Assembly: GCF_963663625.1 (NCBI RefSeq)
Contig: NZ_OY760438.1
Span: 434,001 to 498,000, forward strand
DNA length: 64,000 nucleotides
Source of the DNA: an uncultured Ilyobacter sp.
GTDB lineage: Bacteria > Fusobacteriota > Fusobacteriia > Fusobacteriales > Fusobacteriaceae
Reading direction: 5' to 3'
Position 1 is the first letter of the stretch. Each line of letters starts with the position of its first letter. The position numbers were made by a program, and so were the translations under genes. The notes beneath the pieces were generated by a model that had not been told where the DNA came from, did no database searches, and was given only the letters and a program-made list of their open reading frames with translations. Below are positions 43,491 through 52,326 of the stretch, in pieces.

Positions 43491-44489
43491 ATGAAAAGAT
43501 ATAATATAGCAGTTGCAGGTGCAACTGGAATGGTAGGAAGAAAATTCTTGGAAGTCCTTGCAGAAAGGGACTTTCCAATTGAAAATCTATATCTCTTTGC
43601 ATCAAAAAGATCTGCAGGGAAAAAGATGGAGTACAGAGGGAAAAGCTACACGGTAGAGGAGCTCACAGACGAGGTTTTTGACAGAGATATTGATATAGCT
43701 CTATTTTCAGCAGGAGGAGCTACAAGCGAAAGATTTTCACCTGTGGCTAGAGACAAGGGCGTAATTGTGGTAGACAACAGCAGTGCCTTTAGAATGTACC
43801 CTGAGGTACCACTTGTGGTGCCAGAGGTAAATCCTGAAGACGTCGAAAAACATAAGGGGATCATAGCAAACCCAAACTGCTCTACGATACAGTCTGTGCT
43901 TCCACTAAAGGCTCTCTCTGAAAGATTTGGAATAAAGAGGGTAATCTACTCTACTTACCAGGCAGTATCAGGGTCTGGAGTGGATGGTATAGAGGACCTG
44001 AAAAGAGGTCTAGAGGGGAAGGAACCTAAAAAGTACCCTCACCCCATTGCCAACAACTGTCTTCCGCATATAGATGTCTTCCTAGAGGACGGATATACAA
44101 AAGAAGAGCGCAAGATGGTAGATGAGACAAGAAAGATCTTAGGAATTCCCGACCTGCCTATAACAGCTACCTGCGTAAGAGTTCCTGTGGAAAACAGCCA
44201 CAGCATATCTATAAATATTGAACTTGAAAAATCCTTTGAGATGATAGAAATTTTTGAGGCACTAAAGGAATTTGATGGTATAATAGTGGAGGATGACATA
44301 TCGAAGAATATTTATCCTATGCCACTTCATGCAAGTGGAAAAGACGAGGTCTTTGTTGGAAGAATAAGAAGAGATTTCAGCAGGGCAAACAGTGTCAATA
44401 TATGGTGTGTTGCCGATAATATCAGAAAAGGGGCTGCAACAAATACAGTCCAGATAGCAGAACTCTTAATCAAAAAGGGTCTAATTTAA
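43491..44489 (+). CDS. asd: Aspartate-semialdehyde dehydrogenase
   Basis: About 332 aa. It catalyses the second step from aspartate. It has AVAGATGMVGRKFLEVL (NADP fold), the nucleophile C130 in IIANPNCSTIQ and the DETRKILGIPDLPITATCVR region with the substrate Arg and His. The ATG at 43491 follows GAGAGAGG at 10 nt; an ATG at 43467 has no binding site. This gene resumes the operon after the 210-bp element. Confidence 0.96.
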   Translation: MKRYNIAVAGATGMVGRKFLEVLAERDFPIENLYLFASKRSAGKKMEYRGKSYTVEELTDEVFDRDIDIALFSAGGATSERFSPVARDKGVIVVDNSSAFRMYPEVPLVVPEVNPEDVEKHKGIIANPNCSTIQSVLPLKALSERFGIKRVIYSTYQAVSGSGVDGIEDLKRGLEGKEPKKYPHPIANNCLPHIDVFLEDGYTKEERKMVDETRKILGIPDLPITATCVRVPVENSHSISINIELEKSFEMIEIFEALKEFDGIIVEDDISKNIYPMPLHASGKDEVFVGRIRRDFSRANSVNIWCVADNIRKGAATNTVQIAELLIKKGLI

Positions 44490-44511
44490 AATCAATTAAG
44501 GAGGAAATATA

Positions 44512-45393
44512 ATGTTTACAGGGTCAGGAGTAGCTATAATTACCCCGTTTAAAAAAAACGGTGAGGTTAATTTTGAAAAACTTGTGGAACTGATAGAGTT
44601 TCACATTGAAAATAAAACAGATTCTATAATAATAACTGGGACTACAGGAGAGGCTTCGACACTTTCTGACGAAGAACACCTTGCTGTTATAAAGTGTGCA
44701 GTAGATACTGTAAAGGGAAGAATACCTGTAATTGCAGGGACAGGGAGCAACGATACCAGACACGGTATAGAGCTCAGTATAGAGGCAGAGAAGCTAGGTG
44801 TAGACGGCCTTCTACAGGTGACTCCTTATTATAATAAAACCAACAAAGAGGGTCTCATCAAACATTTTGAAAGCATAGCAGAATCTGTAAACATACCGAT
44901 CATTCTTTACAATGTTCCAGGAAGAACTGGTATGAATATTCCCGTAGATGTAGTGGCTCACCTTAGCAAAAATGAGAAAATAGTTGGAATAAAAGAAGCC
45001 AGCGGAAACATATCCTATGCCGTTGAAATTGCAAGATTCTGCAACGGAAATTTTACAATGTATTCAGGTAACGATGACATAATAGTTCCAATGCTTTCAA
45101 TAGGTTCGAAAGGTGTAATATCTGTCATCGCAAATATAATGCCGGAAGAAACTCATAATATGGTAGATCTCTATCTTAAGGGAGAAGTAGAAAAAGCTAG
45201 AGAGCTTCAGCTGCACTTAAAGCCATTTATAGATGCACTGTTTATCGAGACCAATCCTATTCCAATAAAAACGGCTATGAACATCAATGGTTTTGATGTT
45301 GGAGGTTTAAGACTTCCTCTTTATGAGATGAGTGAGGGTGCTACTGTGAAATTAAAGGAAGAGATGAAAAAAATAGGTTTATTGAAGGGGTAG
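44512..45393 (+). CDS. dapA: 4-hydroxy-tetrahydrodipicolinate synthase
   Basis: A 293-aa TIM-barrel aldolase that condenses pyruvate with aspartate semialdehyde. It shows GTTGEASTLSDEEH, the catalytic Tyr in LYNVPGRTGMN, and the Schiff-base Lys in VGIKEASGN. The length is typical. ATG follows AAGGAGGAAA. Confidence 0.97.
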   Translation: MFTGSGVAIITPFKKNGEVNFEKLVELIEFHIENKTDSIIITGTTGEASTLSDEEHLAVIKCAVDTVKGRIPVIAGTGSNDTRHGIELSIEAEKLGVDGLLQVTPYYNKTNKEGLIKHFESIAESVNIPIILYNVPGRTGMNIPVDVVAHLSKNEKIVGIKEASGNISYAVEIARFCNGNFTMYSGNDDIIVPMLSIGSKGVISVIANIMPEETHNMVDLYLKGEVEKARELQLHLKPFIDALFIETNPIPIKTAMNINGFDVGGLRLPLYEMSEGATVKLKEEMKKIGLLKG

Positions 45394-45399
45394 GTGATT

Positions 45400-46164
45400 A
45401 TGAATATAGCGGTTTTCGGTTATGGTATGATGGGCAAATTTGTCTGTGAAGATGTAGTTTCTGAAGGGCTTAGTATTGCCGGAGTTATCGAAAAAAGAGA
45501 TGATGTCAAGGCGATAGCACCTGCAACAAACAAGATTCTTTATAAATCATTAAATGATATCAAAGGAAAAGTTGATGTAATAATTGATTTTTCAAATCCT
45601 GCCAATCTTGACGAGATTCTGGAATTTGCAATTGAAAATAAAATTGGAGCGGTAATTTGTTCAACAGGATTTACCGATGAACAATTATCTAAAATTAAAC
45701 AGGCAAGTGAAAAAACAGCGATACTTTTCTCAAGAAACATGTCACTAGGAGTCAATGTGCTGTCAGAAGCACTGAAACAAATAACTCCGATTTTAGCTGA
45801 CGCCTTTGACATTGAGATTATTGAAAAACACCACAATCAAAAGGTGGACTCCCCGTCTGGAACAGCAAAATTATTCTACGATTCAATCAATGAATCATTA
45901 AACGGTGAGAAGGAAGCCGTTTATGGGAGAGAGGGAATTGTCGGGAAAAGGACTCAAAAGGAAGTTGGAATCCATGCCATCAGGGGTGGAACTATTGTGG
46001 GAGAGCACAGCATTATTTTTGCAGGTCAAGATGAGATCATTGAGCTTAAACATGAGGCTCTTTCTAAAAGAATCTTCTCTCAGGGCTCTGTTAAAGCGGC
46101 AAAATTCTTGGCGGGGAAAGCGCCTGGATTCTATACAATGAAAGAAGTATTAAACATAAAATAA
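45400..46164 (+). CDS. dapB: 4-hydroxy-tetrahydrodipicolinate reductase
   Basis: About 254 aa. An NAD(P)-binding start (NIAVFGYGMMGKFVCE) is followed by the catalytic signature EIIEKHHNQKVDSPSGTA and the RGGTIVGEHSIIF segment. The ATG at 45400 is preferred over a GTG six bases earlier; both are within the end of dapA's GGGGTAGGTG. Almost no gap to dapA. Confidence 0.96.
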   Translation: MNIAVFGYGMMGKFVCEDVVSEGLSIAGVIEKRDDVKAIAPATNKILYKSLNDIKGKVDVIIDFSNPANLDEILEFAIENKIGAVICSTGFTDEQLSKIKQASEKTAILFSRNMSLGVNVLSEALKQITPILADAFDIEIIEKHHNQKVDSPSGTAKLFYDSINESLNGEKEAVYGREGIVGKRTQKEVGIHAIRGGTIVGEHSIIFAGQDEIIELKHEALSKRIFSQGSVKAAKFLAGKAPGFYTMKEVLNIK

Positions 46165-46177
46165 GGGGGAATAAACA

Positions 46178-46891
46178 GTGAGTTTAAACACAGCACAAGA
46201 AATAATCAAATTTATCAAGGATTCTAAGAAGTCGACACCTGTAAAAGCGTATCTCAAAGGTGATATGGAAGGTATAAACTTTTACTCTTGTAAAGTATTC
46301 TGTGAAGGAAACACCAGAATCATAATGGGAGACTGGGAAGACGTTAAGAAAATCCTTGACGAAAATAAGGATAAAATAGAGGACTATTACCTTGAAAATG
46401 ACAGAAGAAACTCTGCCATCCCGATGCTTGACCTAAAGGATATCAATGCAAGAATCGAACCTGGATCGGTAATCAGGGACAAGGTAACAATAGGTAACAA
46501 TGCAATAATCATGATGGGAGCTTCCATCAATATAGGGGCTGTAATCGGGGATGGGACCATGATCGACTTCAACGCTGTCCTAGGAGGAAGAGCTACAGTA
46601 GGTAAGAACTGTCATATAGGGGCAGGAGCTATACTTGCTGGGGTAATAGAGCCACCTTCAGCAGACCCTGTAGTAGTAGAAGATGATGTAATGGTAGGTG
46701 CTAATGCAGTAGTTCTAGAAGGTGTGAGAATAGGAAAAGGTTCTGTAGTAGCTGCCGGTGCAATAGTAACTGCAGACGTTCCTCCAGGTGTTGTGGTAGC
46801 TGGAAGTCCTGCAAAGATAATCAAAAACGTAGATGAGAAAACAGCAGGTAAAACACAGATAATGGAAGACCTAAGAAATTTAAAGAAATAA
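46178..46891 (+). CDS. dapH: Tetrahydrodipicolinate N-acetyltransferase
   Basis: A 237-aa left-handed beta-helix acyltransferase. It shows hexapeptide repeats ([55 protein letters not shown]). Length and N-terminal domain fit the acetyl-CoA-dependent DapH rather than succinyl-dependent DapD. It therefore defines the acetylase branch of the pathway. The start is GTG at 46178 behind AAGGGGGA. Confidence 0.93.
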   Translation: MSLNTAQEIIKFIKDSKKSTPVKAYLKGDMEGINFYSCKVFCEGNTRIIMGDWEDVKKILDENKDKIEDYYLENDRRNSAIPMLDLKDINARIEPGSVIRDKVTIGNNAIIMMGASINIGAVIGDGTMIDFNAVLGGRATVGKNCHIGAGAILAGVIEPPSADPVVVEDDVMVGANAVVLEGVRIGKGSVVAAGAIVTADVPPGVVVAGSPAKIIKNVDEKTAGKTQIMEDLRNLKK

Positions 46892-46903
46892 GAGGAGGGA
46901 GCG

Positions 46904-48052
46904 ATGGAAGTCAATCAGAGAGTAAGAGAGATGGAGGTATCCATAATACGTCAGATTGCTCAGAAATGTGCAAAAATTCCTGACAGTATTAACCTTACTA
47001 TCGGAGAACCTGATATAAAAACTCCTGAAATAGTAACCCAAAAGACAGCAAAATACATGATGGAAAATCAGCTCTCTTACGCTCCTTTGGGAGGGGTTCC
47101 TGAATTAAGGCAGGAGATAGCTTCTTTTTATAAAAAAAAATATAATATAGACTATAGTGCAGATGAAGTGCTTGTAACTGTAGGGTCTACAGAAGCTCTT
47201 TCTACAACTCTAAAAGGGATTCTGTCTGAGGGAGATGAAGTGGTAGTTGTACTTCCTGCTTTTTCTCTTTATGAGGCTCTTCTGAAGTTATATGGAGCTA
47301 AAGCCGTGTTTATAGATACCAGTAAAAATAATTTTAGGCTTACTCCAGAGATGTTAGAAGATGCAATAACTGACAAAACCAAGGCTGTGATACTTAATTA
47401 TCCTACAAATCCAACAGGAGTTATACTCACTAGGGAGGAGACGGAAAAAATTGCAGCCGTATTGGAGAAAAAGAAATTATTTATAATTTCCGATGAAATA
47501 TATAGTGAACTGGTTTTTTCCGGGGAAGAATTTTACTCTATAGCCAAATGTGAAAATGTAAAAGACCAGGTAATTGTCATCAATGGATTTTCAAAATCTC
47601 ACTCTATGACAGGGTGGAGAGTTGGGTATCTAATGACTCATGCAAAATTTCGAAAGGAGCTTATAAAGGTCAGTCAGTATACTGTAACCTCGCCTTCAAC
47701 TCTTTCTCAAATAGGTGGTATAATCGCCCTAAAAGAGGCTTCGGATGTCAGTGAAATAGCATCTGAATACGAAGAGAGAGCAAAACTCATATGTTCTAGA
47801 TTAGATGCCATGGGCTTTGATGTGGTGATACCAAAGGGTGCCTTTTATGTCTACGCAGGTTATGGCAAAATAAGCAGCAAGGATTCCTTGAATTTTGCAC
47901 TTGAAATTCTTGAAAAGACAGGGGTTGCTTTGGTGCCAGGGAAGGCTTTTTCTACTGAAGGGTATATTAGAATAGCCTGTACCAAAGAAAAACAGATCCT
48001 GAAAAAAGCCATGGATAGAATGGAAAGTTACATAAAAGAGACAAGAAAGTAA
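46904..48052 (+). CDS. patA: N-acetyl-diaminopimelate aminotransferase (class I), probable
   Basis: A 382-aa class I PLP aminotransferase: VEVSIIRQIAQKC-type start, LSYAPLGGVPELRQEI, NYPTNPTGV and the PLP Lys K231 in INGFSKSHSMTGWRVGYL. Last in the lysine operon, directly after dapH, so transamination to N-acetyl-LL-DAP is the expected step (PatA of Bacillus). A broader aminotransferase role cannot be excluded. ATG follows GAGGAGGGAGCG. Confidence 0.85.
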   Translation: MEVNQRVREMEVSIIRQIAQKCAKIPDSINLTIGEPDIKTPEIVTQKTAKYMMENQLSYAPLGGVPELRQEIASFYKKKYNIDYSADEVLVTVGSTEALSTTLKGILSEGDEVVVVLPAFSLYEALLKLYGAKAVFIDTSKNNFRLTPEMLEDAITDKTKAVILNYPTNPTGVILTREETEKIAAVLEKKKLFIISDEIYSELVFSGEEFYSIAKCENVKDQVIVINGFSKSHSMTGWRVGYLMTHAKFRKELIKVSQYTVTSPSTLSQIGGIIALKEASDVSEIASEYEERAKLICSRLDAMGFDVVIPKGAFYVYAGYGKISSKDSLNFALEILEKTGVALVPGKAFSTEGYIRIACTKEKQILKKAMDRMESYIKETRK

Positions 48053-48109
48053 AAAACCGTAATTGTTATAAAAACAGGACTTAAAAAATTCGGGGGAATT
48101 TTAATATAG

Positions 48110-48140
48110 AAAAGGCTGTCTCTGATGAGGCAGCCTTTTT
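48110..48140. terminator. Bidirectional terminator at the end of the lysine operon
   Basis: AAAGGCTGTCTC, loop TGAT, GAGGCAGCCTTTTT (one G-U pair). It also serves the convergent psuG unit on the minus strand. Confidence 0.88.
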
Positions 48141-48147
48141 GGGTAAG

Positions 48148-49086
48148 TTAGTATTTAACGTGATTTAGAGAGGCTAGTTCTTTTGAGATTTCAGCAGCCA
48201 GTTTAGCATTGTTGTATACAAGCTGTATATTTGATTCAAGAGACTTACCCTCAGTAAGTTCTTTTACTTTTGCAAGAAGGAATGGTGTAGATTCTTTACC
48301 TTTTATATTCTTTTTTTCTGCCTCTATAATGGCATTTTCTATGACTTCAGTGATAAGCTCATGGTCCATGGAGTACTCCTCTGGAATGGGGTTTGCTATA
48401 ACCATTCCTCCATTTAATCCTAGTTCCCATTTGGCCTTTAGTGCCAGGGCGATCTCTTTTGGGCTATCCACCTTGTAATCCACTTTAAATCCGCTTTTTC
48501 TGGTGTAAAAAGCCGGAAGGTCCTCTGTCTGATATCCTACTACAGGTACACCGTTTGTCTCAAGGTATTCAAGTGTAAGACCGATATCTAATATCGATTT
48601 GGCCCCTGCACATATAACGGCTATATTTGTGTGGGCAAGTTCCTGAAGGTCTGCCGATATGTCAAAGGTTGTCTCCGCACCTCTGTGTACACCCCCTATA
48701 CCGCCAGTGGCAAAGACTCTTATCCCTGCAATGGATGCGATGATCATAGTAGATGCAACAGTAGTAGCGCCTGTGAGTTTTTTAGATATAATAAAAGGCA
48801 GATCCCTTCTGCTAGTTTTTACTGCATCTAAACCTGTTTTTCCAAGAAAATCTATCTCGTCCTTTGAAAGTCCAACTTTGAGTCTTCCATTTAATATGGC
48901 TATGGTAGCTGGAATAGCACCACTATCTCTTATTATTTTTTCTACTTCAAGAGCAGTCTCTACATTTTCAGGATAAGGCATCCCGTGTGATATTATTGTG
49001 GACTCTAACGCCACTACAGGGAGACCTTTTTCTAAGGCTTCCTCGATCTCCGGGGATATGTCTAAATATTTTTCATAGAATTGCAT
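48148..49086 (-). CDS. psuG: Pseudouridine-5'-phosphate glycosidase
   Basis: A 312-aa enzyme that splits pseudouridine 5'-phosphate into uracil and ribose 5-phosphate. Family motifs: VVALESTIISHGMPYPENVE, VGLSKDEIDFLG, KTSRRDLPFI, VFATGGIGGVHRGAETTFDI with catalytic residues, and GYQTEDLPAFYTRKSG. The length is normal. It overlaps the end of the kinase gene by 25 bp and is translated from ATG behind TAAGGAGG. With the kinase it forms a two-gene pseudouridine-catabolic unit. Confidence 0.96.
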   Translation of the reverse strand: MQFYEKYLDISPEIEEALEKGLPVVALESTIISHGMPYPENVETALEVEKIIRDSGAIPATIAILNGRLKVGLSKDEIDFLGKTGLDAVKTSRRDLPFIISKKLTGATTVASTMIIASIAGIRVFATGGIGGVHRGAETTFDISADLQELAHTNIAVICAGAKSILDIGLTLEYLETNGVPVVGYQTEDLPAFYTRKSGFKVDYKVDSPKEIALALKAKWELGLNGGMVIANPIPEEYSMDHELITEVIENAIIEAEKKNIKGKESTPFLLAKVKELTEGKSLESNIQLVYNNAKLAAEISKELASLNHVKY

Positions 49087-50174
49087 TTTTTTACCTCCTT
49101 AAGAATTTCATTAATACGGTCTATGTCAATATCGTTTTCTTTAATTTTACTATTTGTTAACACTGATATGCTGGCAGATACTCCGTACATCACCTGTTTT
49201 TTTATGTTCTTCCTCTCAGATTTTCCATAGGTTACTCCTGCTAAAAATGCATCTCCTGCTCCTGTAGATGTGGTCACAGTGATTTCAGGAGTCTCTATAA
49301 ATCCCATTTCAGTTCCATTAGAATAATAAACACCTTCTTTTCCAAGGGAAAGAAATATGTTTTTTACGCCTTTTTTGATGATTATCTCTGCAGCATTTTT
49401 TGTATCTTCTCTTGTAGAAATTTTTATCCCGCTGAGAATTTCAGCCTCTATTTTATTAGGTTTTAAAGTGTCGATATATGGTAGAAGATTTTTTAATTTT
49501 TTAGATTTTTCAAGTGAAACAGTGTCCACTATGAATTTTGTTTCTTTAAAGTGTTTTAAGAGATACTCCAGTGTTTCTAAGGGGATATTTGTGTCTACAA
49601 CACATAAAACTGCCCCTTTTATGACAGAAGTTCTTTTCTTTATGAAAGGGATGTCCATCTTTGTCATTATATCCATGTGGGAGATAGCCACTGCCATATC
49701 TCTATCTTCATCTAGTATGGATATATATATAGATGTAGATTCTCTTTCAAGCATCGTAGAATAAGATGTATCTATTCCCTTTTTACGACAATAATCTATA
49801 AGATCCTTCCCGTGAGAATCTCCTCCCACAAGAGTTATGAGTTTTGTATCAATACCCAGTTTTGAAATGTTCTCTGCGATATTTTTTGCAACTCCCCCAA
49901 AGGTTTTATTTACAACTCCAGGATTAGAATCCTTCATTTTTAAGACTCCTAGGGGAACTCCCTCTATATCTATGTTAGCTCCTCCGATAACAGCGATATA
50001 TGGTGCCTCCTTTAAAATATACCCCTTCCCTAAAACGTACCCTTTTTTCATGAGATTACTGATATGAACAGCCACAGATGACCTGGCAATTTTGAGTTTT
50101 TCTGATATCTCTTCTTGAGATATGAGAGGATTGGAATTGATGAGGTCAAAAACCTCTTTTTCTCGTTCAGTCAT
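49062..50174 (-). CDS. psuK: PfkB-type pseudouridine kinase with an N-terminal winged helix
   Basis: A 370-aa protein. Residues ~1-55 form a helix-turn-helix (NSNPLISQEEISEKLKIARS). Residues ~60-365 form a ribokinase-fold sugar kinase: AVIGGANIDIEG, GGVAKNIAENISKLG and the catalytic TTSTGAGDAFLAGV. Coupled to psuG, it most likely phosphorylates pseudouridine. The fused DNA-binding domain suggests that the kinase also senses substrate and controls its own operon. A perfect 16-bp palindrome lies 32 bp upstream of the start. Confidence 0.9.
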   Translation of the reverse strand: MTEREKEVFDLINSNPLISQEEISEKLKIARSSVAVHISNLMKKGYVLGKGYILKEAPYIAVIGGANIDIEGVPLGVLKMKDSNPGVVNKTFGGVAKNIAENISKLGIDTKLITLVGGDSHGKDLIDYCRKKGIDTSYSTMLERESTSIYISILDEDRDMAVAISHMDIMTKMDIPFIKKRTSVIKGAVLCVVDTNIPLETLEYLLKHFKETKFIVDTVSLEKSKKLKNLLPYIDTLKPNKIEAEILSGIKISTREDTKNAAEIIIKKGVKNIFLSLGKEGVYYSNGTEMGFIETPEITVTTSTGAGDAFLAGVTYGKSERKNIKKQVMYGVSASISVLTNSKIKENDIDIDRINEILKEVKKCNSMKNI

Positions 50175-50205
50175 AATTCCTCCTTCCGATAAGAAAGTTT
50201 ATCTT

Positions 50206-50221
50206 ATAAACATATGTTTAT
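50206..50221. promoter_or_regulatory. Palindromic operator candidate upstream of psuK
   Basis: ATAAACATATGTTTAT is a perfect 16-bp palindrome in the promoter region of psuK-psuG. The HTH domain fused to the kinase is the obvious candidate ligand. Confidence 0.5.
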
Positions 50222-50440
50222 TGTAAATTTAAAAATGTTTTTTTTCAAGTTTTTTTTAAAATATTATGATTTCAATTTACCCTGGTAGATAATATATTTA
50301 TATTTTTCAGATGGAGCCTGCTAATAAATTTGATACAAAATTATAAAATTAAGTTATAATAAAACTATAATAGTTCTTAAATCCTTGAAAAAGTTTGTTA
50401 AATTCAGTATGAACCAGGTGTCGCACAAGGAGGAATACCA

Positions 50441-50521
50441 ATGAATTCAAAGCTGGAGAAAATCTTTGAAAAGAGTAAATCAGAAGAAATCTCCAATCTT
50501 GTAATAGATAATTCAGATTGA
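50441..50521 (+). CDS. 26-aa small ORF
   Basis: An ATG 8 nt after CAAGGAGGAATACCA opens 26 codons: MNSKLEKIFEKSKSEEISNL to DNSD, then TGA. The binding site is as strong as that of the major genes here. It precedes the PhnA/YjdM-like gene by 71 bp. It could be a leader peptide or a small protein; no family recognised. Confidence 0.45.
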   Translation: MNSKLEKIFEKSKSEEISNLVIDNSD

Positions 50522-50592
50522 AATGATCCAAAAGTTATATACAGAGGCTAATTAAAAAAATTAATTTTTAAAATTATTTAGGGAGGATTACA

Positions 50593-50994
50593 ATGGCAAA
50601 GGGTTTAGATAGAGACAGAGAGAGAAAGAGTAAGGTTTTATTTTTTGGAAAGGACCTGGCAAGAAGATCAAAATCAAGCTGTGAATTATGTGAAGCTAAA
50701 AATGAAAAACTAGAAATATATGAGGTTCCACCGGCAACTGAAGAACCTGATTTTGATAGATGTATGCTAATATGTGAGCATTGCAAAAAAATATTGAACA
50801 ATTTCAATAAGGCAGGGGAGAATGATCTGAGATTTCTAAATTCTGCCGTATGGAGTGAGGTACCGATTGTAAAGGCTTTGGCAATTTATGCCTTAAGAAA
50901 AATAAGAGACAAGTATAACTGGGCAGAAGAAACTCTGGAGACTGTGTATATAGAGGAAGAAATAGAGGCTTTTCTTGATAAAATAGAACTTTAA
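50593..50994 (+). CDS. PhnA/YjdM-like zinc-ribbon protein
   Basis: A 133-aa protein. A basic N-terminus (KGLDRDRERKSKVLFFGKDL) precedes a zinc-binding unit with two cysteine pairs, CELC near residue 30 and CEHC near residue 62, separated by the EIYEVPPATEEPDFDRCMLI segment. The C-terminal block FLNSAVWSEVPIVKALAIYA, WAEETLETVYIEEE aligns with the PhnA/YjdM family. Despite the historic name, a role in phosphonate use is not established. ATG follows AGGGAGGAT. It appears monocistronic. Confidence 0.8.
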   Translation: MAKGLDRDRERKSKVLFFGKDLARRSKSSCELCEAKNEKLEIYEVPPATEEPDFDRCMLICEHCKKILNNFNKAGENDLRFLNSAVWSEVPIVKALAIYALRKIRDKYNWAEETLETVYIEEEIEAFLDKIEL

Positions 50995-51002
50995 TATTTT
51001 TA

Positions 51003-51455
51003 TAAAATACTGAATTTACACAGTGTTACTTTTCTCTTGAAAGAAAAGTAACCAAAAGTTCAAGGCTATGAAAAATCAGCTAAATAACCTTGAAAATCCA
51101 AGAAAAACTCGAAACTCACTACGCTCAGACATCGATTTTTTCTAAGGATTTTACTGCGGTTATTCTTAACGCTGATTTTATCAATGCCACTTACAGATCA
51201 AAAGATTCAAATGATTTTTAAAATCTTTTAAATCCTTTAAAGTCCTTAAAGTGCCTATTCGCAGGACGAGCGTGAAGAAATATGATCAATTTTACGTAAA
51301 GAAAATACAATGTTTGAGCGTAGCGAGTTTTGTATTTTTAGTAAAATTTATTATATTTTAGCTTGGACAAGACAAGGCTTGATTTTTGGTTCCTTTTCAT
51401 CAAGGAAAAGTGACAGAAGCCTTTGGATAAATTCAATAATTTAACTTAAATCAAG
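51003..51455. repeat. Dispersed intergenic repeat, copy C
   Basis: It opens ATACTGAATTTACACAGTGT and the hairpin TTACTTTTCT/AGAAAAGTAA exactly as copy A does. It then follows a different middle section that has short inverted repeats (AAAATACAA...TTGTATTTT around a GTAGCGAG core) and ends AAAGTGACAGAAGCCTTTGG and a relic of the family's right end. About 450 bp, non-coding. Confidence 0.72.
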
Positions 51456-51486
51456 AATAATAGATAAATGTAACAGGGGGAAGAGC

Positions 51487-52326
51487 ATGAAAAAATTAAT
51501 GGCATCTGTTTTTATGGTTATATCACTTGTTGTATATGGGCTAGAGATAGCTGCTCCTAAAGCACCTCCGAGCATACCGCTGCTGGCTATGGAGGGGATA
51601 GATATAAATTTTTACCAGGATGTTTCCACAGAGGTTGTTCCGAATATAATAAAGAAAAAGGGTGAAATCTATATAATTCCTGTGAATGTGGGGGCCAACC
51701 TTTATAACAAGGGTGTGGACATAAGACTTGTAGGAATAACAAGCAGAGGACTTTTGTCTCTTCTATCTAGCGAGATAGAAAATATTGAAGAATTAGACGG
51801 GGAAAAACTTTATATAGGGGGGCAGGGGTCATCCCCAGATGTGGTTATGAGGAATATTCTAGACAGCAGAAAGATCTCTCCTAAGATAAATTACAGGTCT
51901 TCAGGAGAGATTGCAAAACTTGCCATGGCTGGCAGGATAAACAATCTCGTGCTCCCAGAACCCTTGGCAACTATGGTACTTAGCAAAAACAAAAATTTTA
52001 AAAGGGTGGCGGAGCTTAAAGATCTCTGGAAAGGAAAAGAAATTCCCCAGGTAGGAGTATTTGTATCTGGTAAAGTCTATGATGAAAAATCTATAGAGGT
52101 AGAGAAATTTGTAAGGGACTACAGAAAGGCTCTTAAAAGAAAAAGTGAGAAAAAACTTTTGGAAAAATCCAGAGAAGAGTTTTCACTAGGACTTAGTATA
52201 GGGGAGCTAGAGGAATCTATGAAATATATGAATCTGACACTAGACACAAGGTGTAAAACATCTGTGGAACACTACCTAAGAGCTCTAGGGATAAAACTTC
52301 CTGGAGATGAGTTTTATGTCTGGTAA
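51487..52326 (+). CDS. ABC importer substrate-binding protein, NMT1/SsuA-like
   Basis: A 279-aa exported protein with a signal peptide (KKLMASVFMVISLVVYG, cleavage near residue 18). The mature part opens LEIAAPKAPPSIPLLAMEGI. It has the type II binding-protein core including LYIGGQGSSPDVVMRNIL and NNLVLPEPLATMVLSKN. It is the first gene of a three-gene importer with overlapping reading frames. Substrates of this class are nitrate, sulfonates, taurine, thiamine precursors or metals; the residues visible do not decide. ATG follows CAGGGGGAAGAG. Confidence 0.87.
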   Translation: MKKLMASVFMVISLVVYGLEIAAPKAPPSIPLLAMEGIDINFYQDVSTEVVPNIIKKKGEIYIIPVNVGANLYNKGVDIRLVGITSRGLLSLLSSEIENIEELDGEKLYIGGQGSSPDVVMRNILDSRKISPKINYRSSGEIAKLAMAGRINNLVLPEPLATMVLSKNKNFKRVAELKDLWKGKEIPQVGVFVSGKVYDEKSIEVEKFVRDYRKALKRKSEKKLLEKSREEFSLGLSIGELEESMKYMNLTLDTRCKTSVEHYLRALGIKLPGDEFYVW

